A DNA stretch of 64,000 bases from Callaeas wilsoni (lineage: Eukaryota > Chordata > Aves > Passeriformes > Callaeidae), in assembly GCA_013398955.1 (NCBI GenBank), contig VWPU01013669.1, positions 62,001-126,000 of the forward strand. Reading direction: 5' to 3'. Shown here in pieces: positions 1 through 11,740 of this stretch. The notes below the pieces were generated by a model. It ran no database searches and was not told where the DNA came from. It saw only the letters and a program-made list of their open reading frames with translations. The stretch's first letter is position 1. Every line of letters begins with the position of its first letter. The translations under genes were made by a program, and so were the position numbers.

Positions 1-3000
1 TCATCTTAATCATTTTCTCTCTTTCCACCTCTCATGCAGCTGCCTTCCTGTCTTGATAGGACCAAAGTGCAGCTCATGGAATCTATATGGTAATCACAAA
101 AATAGTTATATCTGTTGAAAAATGGATTTAATTCCCCCTCTAAACCTTTGTGTATTGCCAACTGGGGGTGTGAAACCAGCTGGCAAAAGATGCGTTCATT
201 TCGATTTCATGACTTTCATATACTGCAGCTTCCCAACTTTAAGTGGTTCCTCCTCTCTCTAATGAGAGCACCAAGGCCTTGATTAACAGCCCTCACTTTA
301 AACAAAATTTTGGAGTTTCTTTTCATGGTAACTTCTCCGGGGATGTCTGACAGCCTGCTCAATCCAGGGCAGCTGAATGTCTCTTCTTTCACAGCGTGAG
401 CATTTGTCAGAGGCACTAGGAGTCAGGCTTGGTGAGGATTTGTATCCCTGAGTAGTCTGCAAGTAACTTGCACAACAGCGTGGGAAGCAAGCTTAAAAGT
501 AGTGCTGATAAAACTGTGAAAAACTAATTTCATCAATGCTTTCAATATGTAAAGGCTTGGAATGGATGATGTTTCACTTTTTTTAACTCTTTTATCCCTA
601 TTCTTATAAAATACATTTTTATTTACTGAAAATCTTGTCTTCAGTACATTGTTTGCAAATTTTTTTCGTCTAGATAGGATTTTAGAGAGATGACTAGGCA
701 GTGTGAGAGAGAAGCCTGGTATGTTTTCTCAGTTGATCACAGAGAAGGGAAAGGCTATTTCGTGGGAAAGTTCCTTCAAGACAGGTAGAACCATCCAGAT
801 CAGAGCCTTGAATCTGGACTTAGAGGGCATGACTGAGCCCTCTTGGATTTTTGTTTGACATTTAGATGAAGTTTTGTTTTGATTATGCTTGACAGTCAGA
901 AAGTTCCACTTACTTTCAGCCAAAGCATGAAAGGAAATACTGAGATCTTGGGGGATGGTGGGAAAATGGAGAGAGGGGGGAAAATCAACCCTAGGTAAAA
1001 AGCTCCCATTAAGCTGGAAGCATAACCAGACAAGCAAAGCAGGAAAAAGAGAGTGAAAAATTTCAGTCACAGAAGTCAAAAGTTGCAGGTCTCTTACAGG
1101 AGAGGAATACATTGCATCTCATTTCTGCTGTGCCTACTGATATCATCTACAGAAAATCTATCACCAGTTGAAAAAGGGTTACATTACTTGTCAATGCATT
1201 CCACCACATTGGTGTCTCATCTTTCAAGAGTTTAATAGATGCACAGTCATGGAATTTTCTTTGAAACAGAAACACAATACAAGCTCTTTTATTTTGGGCT
1301 TATAGAATCATTAATAACTCCATTTCTCTATACATTAATTTCCCTCCATTTATTGCTTCAGCCATCAGCAACACAATAAATTTACCTTAAAGCAAATTGT
1401 GGTATATCTTTCTCAATATATTCCCCCCATCCATGTATATGAACGACCCCCACACAAAAACACATATACATACAAATAAAACCTGACAGTGAATAGCATA
1501 ATTTACTGAAAGGCAAGAAAAAACCTAGCATATTCAAAACTAGAAGAAAATTCACACTGAATTATAAGTAATACAGCTTAGATATTAGACATATTTTACA
1601 TTTCCTTCTTCTGTCATAATTCTGTTTCTATGATTATGATATTTTCTTCTTGCATACCTATCTTTCAGGAAGATAGCCCCACTGGAAGATCCCATTGAAC
1701 TGGGATACTCACAGAGGAAGATCTGAATAGTTCGTTTAGAAGAAAAGGACAAAACTGGAGTCAAGAGACTGAAAAGAGCAAGCCTAAACTAAAGCTAAGA
1801 CTACAGCACGGTCAGTGTAGAGTGGTAACAGCTATGGAGCCTTTGTCTTTGAGCAGGAGCTGAAAGGCACAAATAGATTCAAGCTAACAGTGCCAGACTG
1901 GCAACCCAGTGAAGTCATTGTCCATGTCCCCACCAGCTACAAAGAGCTTTGGTCCAACATTAGGACTTGTTCCTGTGCTGTACTTTCTTACCATGCAATA
2001 CCTGCCACCATAACTATTTGTTTCTAATAGCAATATGGATGCGAACTTCCCTTGAGGGAGACATGGAACTGGGAGAGTGGAGCATGCTCAAAATGGGATT
2101 TAACAGGAGCCTTTTTTTTAAATTTTATTTTTTTATTATTATTATCCAAACTCTTGCTGACACAACCAGCTGGAATCTTGAAATTGGATTTTACTTATAA
2201 TTTAAGGGTCCACCTAGGGTTTAAAGACCTTGGTGGATCTACCCGAAGGTGCCCTCACTGGGCATCTCTCAGAAAAAAAGCTGAATAACAGCTAAACTGC
2301 TGCTCTGGAACTCAGTTTCTCCAGACTTGGTGTCAGCTCTTCTGCCCCTAAAATTTAAGAAAACAGTAGGTTTCTGAGCATCTTAGAAAACTGTTCTTTC
2401 TTGATTTGAATTTAGAAATATCTACAAGAGTTGTAAGAGTACCTTCTAATTTTCACCCAGGGAGTTCCAAGCACAATGAATGAAAAATGAAGGAAGTCAC
2501 CTGCAAGTAATTGCTGTACCCCATAAGCAGAGTGCAGAATTGTTATCTCATTAAAAATGATAAAAGCAAGACTCTTCATCTGGAGAACCTGTGAAATCAC
2601 TGCTTGTGAAATATCATTTAGTCCTTATCCTCAGCCAAAAATGACGAGAAGCAAAGCTGCTCTGCTCTACCTCTTCACTGAATTCAGAGCTTTCAAGCAT
2701 TAATACAACACAGACCAGTCAGCACTGCACTAATGGACTTTGCTACTGGCAGGTGTGGCATGAAGTCCATGTCTGGATCAATACAGCGTTGTAGAACACT
2801 GTTGGTGCACTGTTAGTGGGAATACTAGAATCTCAATTTCCAGACCCAAGGCTGTACATACTTAGCACTTCATGAGGTACAAGAGACAACTGTTATATAA
2901 ACCAGTAAAAATGTATATCCCAACCCAGACAACAACGAAGTCATGCAAGTCCCACATGTAATTCAGATTTAAACATCATCCAATATGGCTGGCATCCCAG

Positions 3001-4740
3001 TGTCCTAACTAATAAAACCAGCATTTTCAGAACATTCACCAGGAAACAAAAAAGAAGAAAAGGAAATTAAATACTACCTCAACTTCTTGAAAGGAGGCAG
3101 TCACCTCTCCAGGATTTGTTCCTCAATTAGGCAGGGCTCCTAGCCCTGGTTGGATAACAAATGCACATTCATAAGTCCACGTGTGCTCAGACATCTGTAA
3201 CACAACACCGTTTATTCCACAGCCAAAAGACATTCTTACTTTCCCTGACTAGTGAGGGGACAGCTCAAGCTTTTGTCCCTCAGTAGACAATTCTAATATA
3301 ACAATGGAGGCAACTTATAAGTGGTGGGAAAGGAGGGAAGTAAGTTTACATTCGTCACGTCTGTAACCCTTTAGAGACTCTAAATAAAACAGTGTTTTAT
3401 TCATGTGTTGGTACAACTGTCTCCCCAAAAAATCAGTGTCTTTTGCATTGAAAATTGACTTATTTTGATTGCCCTGTCCTAAGTAGAACACCATAAAAAT
3501 GATACAACAGAGGATCCTCCTCAGAAACATCATTTTGTGCCAGAGGATCTCTGAGCCTAAACATTTCCTATCAGACACTTTATTCCCGGAGGAGCCTGGC
3601 TTTCTGCAAGAGCCCTTTGTAGTCCAGCTGGATATCATTACATAATTAAGCCTGTGAGCCAGGAGGTAGTCTTGAGCATGACAATTTTACAATGTAAGAT
3701 CAAAATGTTATTCTTTCCTTCAAAGGACCTAGTGCCATTTGTTGTAGTGCCTTTATGCAAGGGATCAAATATAGTATTGATTATTCATTATTACCTTTAA
3801 AGAGGTCAGGAAGCTTCTGGAATTCAGAAGATTTCTGGGGATCTGAAGTGCTATAAGGCCTCAGGGCTTGATGACTCTTCTTGACCTGAAGCTTTGAAAT
3901 ATCACCTGCTGTCTGGATTGCTACTACTTGCTGCCTGGGGTTTCAAAGTCTCTCTCTCTCCCTTTTTTCCCCCCAAGGCATCAGTCTTACAGACATTGCC
4001 AGATCAAGAGAAGCAAAGAATGCAAAAGAAAGTGAAAGGGATAAGACCAGAGTTGGAAGCCCAGCTGGCATACATCTGCTTTGCTAAGCTTGAATTGAAA
4101 ATGAGTATCATTATTCTTGTTCTGCTGCATCCTACTGTGTTTGGTTATTGCATCACACAGAAGAGGCAATGGGCATATCCTGTGGCCAGCTCCATTGCCT
4201 TCAACATGGGTTAACCAACTGTCCAATATCCCAACACAGTGAGTTTTTAAGCCTTTCTCTACCAATTTGATCTTCAGGCACATTCAAATGAAGGAATGTT
4301 TAGGGAGATTGGGAGTGTCATTATGTGAAGACCCTGAAAAAATTTAGAACACTATCATCTTCATCAGTGAAAAAAAAATCAACATCATATTAATCTAAAC
4401 ACTATATTAAAAGTTTCCATTTTCAACAACAGTGCCTTTATGTTGTAGAATAAACCTCCAAGAGTGCTTTTTGGCAGATGGTTAAATATTTAAGTAGTTG
4501 GCCACAGATTTTAAAAAATTGAGATAATTAGAATACTTGAAGCAGTTAATATTTATTAGTCATGAAGAGTTTGACAGATTAGATGTTTTCCTACCCACAC
4601 ATTCTCTGGCAGAAAAAAAAAAACCAAAAACCAAGCGCCCTTATCTTTCATTCTATGGATAGCAAACTTTGATATGGGGCAGAAGTAGAAGGCATGGACT
4701 TCCCAGGTTACTCAGTATGAGACACTGAGAGTAGCTGCTG

Positions 4741-4770
4741 TCAATGAAAAAAGGAAAAATTTTTCATTGA
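4741..4770. repeat. Short perfect inverted repeat (11-bp arms, 8-nt loop)
   Basis: The arm at 4741-4751 (TCAATGAAAAA) is the exact reverse complement of 4760-4770 (TTTTTCATTGA), with an 8-base A-rich spacer. It could form a small hairpin. The arms are A/T-rich, so chance is a reasonable explanation. There is no sign of a mobile element or terminator function. Confidence 0.7.
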
Positions 4771-7301
4771 AAATGCCAGAAAAAAATGATGCCTTTCAAC
4801 AAGATCTCCGTGGAAGTGCACAACGTTCACCCTGGAAAGTGCCCAAGATTAAAACCTGAAGACTGAATCTTCTGCACCACTTCAACTTTCACTATAAGTT
4901 ATAGGGTCCCTAGCAAGGTTGCAGGGCTACTCCAGTCACTGGGGGTCATGAGACAACCCGTTTCCTATTAACCTTGTTCCTTCTGTTGGCCTTCCTTGCA
5001 GGAGAGGAGATGCATGGAACAAAGGCAGACCAGTTCTGCGGCACTCCAGAACTGCATCAGAGAAGACACCAAGACACAGTGGAGTCTTGGCCTCCTCTCC
5101 TTAAAATGGGAGACAGGACACCAAAAACTGATGGATTTACTGAGGCTGCTCTAGGGGCCAGTTTCACCAAACATGTCCTCTTTTATCTGTTCAGAAATCT
5201 GGCTATAAATAAGGATTGCTGGCTGTCCCACAGACTGTCAAGACCTGTAAATGTTATAACAGTATCTGGGCACAGATGAAGGCAGCTTTTGCAAGGAATT
5301 TATATGTTACTAATGTATAATAGAGCAGCCACATGAAACTCCTAGTCAGCAATTCATGCAAAACACGAAAGTAGCACCAGTGTTATACTACGTAGCTGGC
5401 TGGCTGGAAGGAGACTCACCTCCTTTATATCTTACCTCCCCTTTTTAGCAGCACTACTGAATGGTCACTACGTGCCTCAGTATGAAGTCCCTTGCTCTCC
5501 TTTATGCTCAAAGCCAGTAATGCACCTGAGTAATGACATTTGTACGTATCCATATGCAGTGTTAAAAGGAATGAATGCACAGAATTAACTGTGGCAGGCA
5601 GGGGGATGAGTGGAAAGGACTTTCATCGGTGTCTGTGCAGCAAGGCCAAGGGCAGACAGGAGTAGATTATATACCTGCTCTTGCCTGGTACAAACCAGCA
5701 GGGCAGGACCAGCTGCCCTGGCAGGCTGGACACAGCCCTGATCTGGAGTCACCTCAGCACTGCCCTCAAGGAAATCTAGAGACAGATTGGAAAGTAACCT
5801 TGGATACCACCCTGTGCTGGTGCCAGTTTGCTCTCTTAAGGGGATGGTAGCTGGAGCAGAGCAATCTCTCAGCTACATCCTCCCTTCCTGTGATCAGCAG
5901 AAATGAACTGCTGAAATCACTGAGATTTTTCTTTATCCTACAAAAATCTTTAAGGGCCATCTCTGTCATAGACAAAATGATAGGCTATTTTTTTCAACTT
6001 TTTTATTTTAATTAATATGACTTTAGAGATATTTTTCCAGTGTAACATTGTCTGACAATAGCAATTCATGCTTTAATTATCTCATTGGCATAGTGAGACT
6101 GTAGGAAAACCGGTAGGATTATGAGCTACAATGAAAGAAAAACATGGTTTAGATGAGCAAACACTCAGAAGTTTCCAGCTTTCATAGGTTTTCTTTGGTT
6201 GCTAAAAAAGCATGTTGGAGAAAATCTGTTAAAGTTTCAGTATCCTGCCTCTTCAAAGGGAATCCACAATCCATAACCCTTAAGAGCACCATCAAGACTC
6301 ATTGCAAACCAGAAGACAAGACAAGAATAGAACCCAGCAATAAAAGAGAAGTCACAACTTTTTAAAAAACAAATATTACAGGATTCCATTACTCGCCATA
6401 AAGAAACAAATGAACCCACATTGTTTCCTCTTGAAGTACCTAGAAGAAAAATCTGCACCTTAAAATGGTTTGACCTCAATATAGGCCATAATGTAAAAAT
6501 GTGAGGATCTTGGAAACTTGTGCTTTTCCTGGATTGAGGCCCAGATTTTGTAATAAATCTTGCCTGTTACTATTTTTCTTGCTTCTTCCAAAGTAGAAAA
6601 GGTTCTTTTGAAGAAATATGTTTTCTAGACACTTTGATACACCAGAATTGGGGTCTGTTTAAATACTTCAAATTTGACATATACACGCATATAGTTATAA
6701 CATTTTGTGAATGTGAGCCAACACTGCTTTCTCTGGATCCAGTTCTTCCTATCATTATGTTGTAAGACACTGGACAGAGCAGTGTCTACCCTAATGTGCA
6801 GAGTATGCACTAGGCCAGACAAATAACAGTAAAACACTCACCTTGCTGTGCCTTTACCTTCTTCACCACAGTTTTAATGAACAGCACCTGAAAGAATTTA
6901 TGCCCATATTGAAATCGGAGTGCTAGGACACAGTGGTAGCGCATCACATCTGCTTGGAAAAGGAACCTTTTCTTCCCCTCAGCCTTACTTCACACAAGGA
7001 AATCTATCAACAGTTTGATCCAGTGACTATCGATGGTATGACTATTCCCTCGGAGGCCATTTTCCTACCCCAACCACAATGTGCTTTTGCACGTTGACCT
7101 GCTATTCAGTTCACGATGCTTTCCAGGCTGAGTTGCAACTGTGACTACAGGACATTAACCCTACCCCAAGATGCTCACGGACTGTTACGTGCACCCTTCT
7201 TTTTTTGGTATCTAGAGAGTATGTATGCAAATGTTTTCCTGTGTGTTATCTCAAATCAGTTGACTGAGGTCACCAGAGCAACTGAGAGACAAAGTTTGAT
7301 C

Positions 7302-7333
7302 AAATCCATCTAGATCCTCTAAATCCATCTAGA
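7302..7333. repeat. 13-bp direct repeat, 19-bp spacing
   Basis: The word AAATCCATCTAGA occurs at 7302-7314 and again at 7321-7333. This looks like a small tandem duplication with a 6-base linker between the copies. No function is implied. Confidence 0.6.
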
Positions 7334-10118
7334 AGGGGGCCAGCCATACAATATTTCATGATTACTAGCCCCACTAAAATTAATTCCTGCCATATCTTAT
7401 CAAACAATCGGCCATGAGAGAAAGTTTTCCCCACTGAAACATACATAAGTCACTCCAACTTTTGTGGCTGTGAACTGAAAGCAATTCTGTCTCCACCTTC
7501 CAATGTTTGCTCAGGTGCAGTTTGGTTTCCACATGGACTGATCGAGGAGAACCTGCCCCAACCAATGAGCTAACAGGAGCCACCAACCTGCTCACACTGA
7601 CTGCAAAGAAAGTCCTCATCCCAAAAGAGTCTGTTACATAAAAGTGCACAACATAAAACCATCTTTGTATTTGTGACTTACTGTAAGTCCTTAGGAGGTT
7701 TGCCTTTAAGGATGACTACATTTTTAATCAATCAGCAAGGCATGCAGTATGTAAAGTTCATGCTAGCTTGAGCGGCAGCGCGCTGTGTTTTTCCCCTGGT
7801 GAGCAACCCCCTCTCAGCCCCTGAGCTTTAGCTGGTGAGGTTATGCAGCCTTGCCTATTAGGACTGCTCTCAGCCACATGCCTGACTGCACTCTCAAGAC
7901 TCAGGGCCAAGAGTAAACTTTGAAGGAACCCTGCCAATTAAATGTAAGCAGAAAACAAAGTCTTTATTTTTCAGCAAAGTTAATGTGGTCAGAGATGTTC
8001 TCATGCTGCTGCTACTGATAATTATTATTTTGCATTCAGTAACGATGGCTTTTAACTCAATTTGAATATTAAATTCTGCCATGAAAATGAAGCTATCTAA
8101 AAGTGAGAGTTGATCAAATTGTCCATTGGTCATTGTAAATAGACTAAATACATTTTTCTACTGGTGAAAAGTGAGCCCTTCTGTGACAAATGTTTTACGG
8201 TCTTGTTTTGGGGATCTTACAGGAAAAAAAAAGCCTAGATGGCATGCATTATCTACAACAGGCAAAGACAAAACATTGTAGAAAGATTAGCCCAGATGAA
8301 TTCCAGTAAACCCTTTATACCATTTCATAGTCCAAATAGACTACAGCAGGTTGCGGAAAACATATTGGAGGAATGACGTACAGAATTTAATAGAATATAC
8401 TTGGATTAGTTCTTGTACTTTCTCCTTTTAAGTGTAATTGTTTCAGTCCTCAGTTCAGATACAATAATGTTCCCATTTCAGTGTTTAACTGTTCTGCTGG
8501 ATTGTGACCCTGCCTCCAGTGAATCTAACAGCACAGACTCCAAAGAGGTCTCAACTTAAAAATGACAACATTTTCAATCCCTTTATTTCTTTTTCTTTTC
8601 AACATTAGTAGCAAGTGGTGTGCATACAACTAGAAAATGCCTTTCCAGTGCTCGAAGGGCATTGGTTGTAATCTTGCCACCCTATGAGACAGCTAAAAGC
8701 TAAGGCAGAGGATATGGTCATCTGTTTGTCAGAGCTTGCCCAGAGCTTCTAGTGCAGTCTGGACAACAGGAAAAGCAAGAAGCATATAAAACATTTCAGA
8801 ACTTCCCAGACAAATGCTTGGTTGCCTGCTGCACTGCATCAATGGATTTTTTGGAAACAGACCTTGTGGGAATTGGATTAATTTCTCTCGTGGCCTCCTA
8901 ACACCCTCATGAAGGTCTCAGGTAGGTGGCAAACAAAAAGGAGAACAAAGAATTCTGCCTTAAAAAGCCCTTAAAAAAGATCAGATGAACTTCTGCTTAA
9001 AAGAGAAGTAAGAACATGACCATTCCAAAGGGATGCTTGTAATTTCTACCATGATTTCCATAATTCAATACCTTACAATTATGCGTTTCAAAGTCATCTG
9101 AAAGTACCAATAAAGACAGATTGATTACTTTATTTGTATACATCGCTATGAGACATTATCATTCAATGCTGCCAAAGCCAGTTCCATGCCAGCCCTTGAT
9201 CTAAATTTAGAGTAAGGACAAGGAAGCGTTCTTTCCTCTACAATGATCACCTAAACCCAAATGAGCCAACAGAGGCTGAGACCATAAAGCACTCAGTACC
9301 AATGGGTGTTTGCTGATGAAAAACCACAGGACCTTCAAACAGGCCTCTTGAAACTTTCTTGAGAACATATACAAATTTCAGCACCCAGTCATCAAGGTCC
9401 TCAAAATATTCACTAGGGATAGGGCTTGAAATTTGCCCAGAGAAGGTAACTAGGTAGGAAAGACAGACTGTGCAGCAGCGTGAAGGACTCAGAGTGGTTT
9501 TGGTTTCCCGAAAACATCCTCGGTCATAACAGAAGTAGAAAGTATTCTGCATTGACTTCTGCTCCCTGCAGTTGCTCCTCTGAGAATAACAGAGATCTCA
9601 GTCTCTGTCCCTGCAGCTCTTCCATGCCTGGGCAGCACAGAAAACCTCAGCCTTGTGCCTGGGCAGTGCACAGATACTAAGCAGAGGTCAAGGAAATGTC
9701 TTTTGGCTCTGATTTCCAAAGGCAGGTTTAGCACTTCGTCACACCCACACGACTGCTCTTGAACTCAAGCACTTGATTAAAGTAGGGAATCTGCTGCTCT
9801 CTGGAAGACAATGCCTTCCATATAACTCTGACCCAGTGTAGATATAAGGTACTGAGCGCTCAACCTGCACCACAGCTGCTCCATCCAGGACCACTTGTGA
9901 GGAGAGTTTACGCAAAGGATTGTCCCCATCTAACTCCACAAGTACTCAGCCTGCTTTCACCTTAAGACACAAGATGGGTTTGTACGTGTGTATGTCAGGA
10001 CACACACCTCAAGTTATTTCTGTGCACACTTCATGTGCGCATCGGCCCAGATCCATGAGTGTGTGCGCATGCATATAGATAAATAGATAGTCTGGAAGTA
10101 TTTCAAAGCAAGGGAAAC

Positions 10119-10342
10119 TTTTTCTTTCTTTCTTTCTTTCTATCTTTCTTTCTTTCTTTCTTTCTATCTTTCTTTCTTTCTTTCTTTCTATCTTTCTTTC
10201 TTTCTTTCTTTCTATCTTTCTTTCTTTCTTTCTTTCTATCTTTCTTTCTTTCTTTCTTTCTATCTTTCTTTCTTTCTTTCTTTCTATCTTTCTTTCTTTC
10301 TTTCTTTCCTTCTTTCCCTCTTTCCCTCTCTCTTTCTTTCTT
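10119..10342. repeat. TTTC/TATC microsatellite with 24-bp higher-order unit
   Basis: The array is built from tetramers. From 10141 to 10308 it is a perfect tandem of seven 24-bp units, each one TATC followed by five TTTC; TATC falls at 10141, 10165, 10189, 10213, 10237, 10261 and 10285. Five plain TTTC tetramers precede it (10121-10140). After 10308 the array decays into CTTC, CCTC and CTCT variants up to about 10342. On the minus strand it is purine-only except for the T of each GATA. Because 24 is a multiple of three, it stays open in several minus-strand frames and gives a fake Lys/Glu/Arg-rich translation. The perfect higher-order period indicates recent amplification of the whole 24-mer. 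The locus is probably length-polymorphic. Confidence 0.95.
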
Positions 10343-10997
10343 GTCGTTTTGCAAAAACTTGGCCGTGGGATCTTCCAGGGAGCTGTGTGTATGTATGAGT
10401 GACACACTTGCCTGTTTTCACAGCTCCTGCCTTATGTCAATTTAAGCATCTTTCCTACACCTGGAGGAATTCAACAAACATCAGCTCACAGGTGTCACCC
10501 TCCACTGGCTGAAGGCTGGCTCCAGAGAGTCTAGCCAATATCTGCTTTGGCTATTAACAGCCTCGGAGAGGCCAAGCTCAGTGTGTGTGGGGAAGCAGGG
10601 GGAAAAAAGGTAGAAGGAAAAGGAAGGGGGGGCTTACATGTATGTGCATGTGCATTTGCTGCTGCTTTAACTTTCCATCCATTTAAGAGTTTAAATACTA
10701 GTCAAGCACTTAAAAAAACATTAGGACACATTCCAGCTTTCTCTGCCAGTCAGAGGGAAAAAATGTTTGAAACCCTGCATCTCAGCACCCCAAGGGCTTT
10801 ATGATTTGTTAGGTTTAGTAGTTCAGAGGATTAAAAAGACAGAAATATTAGTAGAAAAAGAAGAGGAAAAAGTCAATGTATTCACTGAAGCAAATCTAAT
10901 GGGTTGCTGGGCCAGAGAAGAAAAGGTTCTACTACCTGACTGAATCTTATTTATATTTCTTGCTCCACAATAAAAAATAATTTTCTAGACATTTCCT

Positions 10998-11016
10998 CCC
11001 CCCCCCTTTTTTTTTT
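10998..11016. repeat. Homopolymer junction C9-T10
   Basis: Nine C residues (10998-11006) are followed directly by ten T residues (11007-11016). The tract is simple pyrimidine sequence, prone to length variation and sequencing error. Confidence 0.85.
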
Positions 11017-11720
11017 CGCTATGCTAGTCACATTTCCTAAATCCTTTATCAACGACTGCTCTGCATATGAATGGGCTGTAATTGAACTGTCACATTCATG
11101 AAGGTCAGTAACCTTTCATTAGGAAGAATGTGTCTTTCTTGATAAATTGGAAAGTCCCTGAGGATTTGAAAGCATTTTTTTTAATTTCATTCTTTCAAAT
11201 ATACCTTAAAAATCTAACACAGATCCTTCTCTCTTTTAGTAGCACTCTGACAAACCCCTTGTCTTTCTCTTTGTCATGGGCAGTTCCATGCAAAATATTC
11301 AATCACAAGCTTTCACTGTGACCTTCTTAAAAACAAAATGGGAAGCATGAGCCCCCACCCTCAACCCCTCACTCTGAATTGCAGGTAGCTAATACTTCTG
11401 CTTAAAAATCCCCAAAAGTCAAAACCTTGAGATCAGAAGCTTTGCCATGTCCTTGCTTCTCCAGATTGATTTGAGTTTCTACTGTAATGCCACCTAAGTC
11501 ACACTCTGTTGGTGCCAGTATATCACTGCATCTTCTTGGTGTGTCCAGTCATATGCAGAGATGGACAGACAAATACACCAAGTAGTGACAGGCTGTATGA
11601 GGAAAACAAATTGGGCGAGAGAATGGTGCTTAAAAAAACATATTTGGTACTGCAGACAGTTTTCAATCCCTGCCACAGGTTAGCTGCATACGCCTCTTTC
11701 TTCCCCATCTAAAGGGGAAG

Positions 11721-11740
11721 CTTTTCAGAGCTTTTCAGAG
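11721..11740. repeat. 10-bp tandem duplication
   Basis: CTTTTCAGAG is present twice head to tail (11721-11730 and 11731-11740). This is a micro-duplication with no implied function. Confidence 0.8.

Larger units (their letters stand above)
1..10118. other. Non-coding stretch, no gene recognised
   Basis: Read on both strands, this stretch shows only short open frames, the longest about 127 codons (729-1112, minus). None has a domain, signal peptide or repeat pattern I recognise, and open frames overlap on opposite strands as expected by chance. It contains A- or T-runs (for example near 2110-2140, 4370 and 4613), a perfect small inverted repeat at 4741-4770, and a 13-bp direct repeat at 7302-7333. 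No retrotransposon fragment was recognised here. An old, highly diverged repeat could be missed by eye. Confidence 0.75.

Noticed and set aside
10009..10407. 132-codon minus-strand open frame with Lys/Glu/Arg repeats
   Set aside because: It is the translation of the 24-bp microsatellite. A 24-bp unit is a multiple of three and lacks stops, so more than one minus frame is open across the array; there is no real protein signature.
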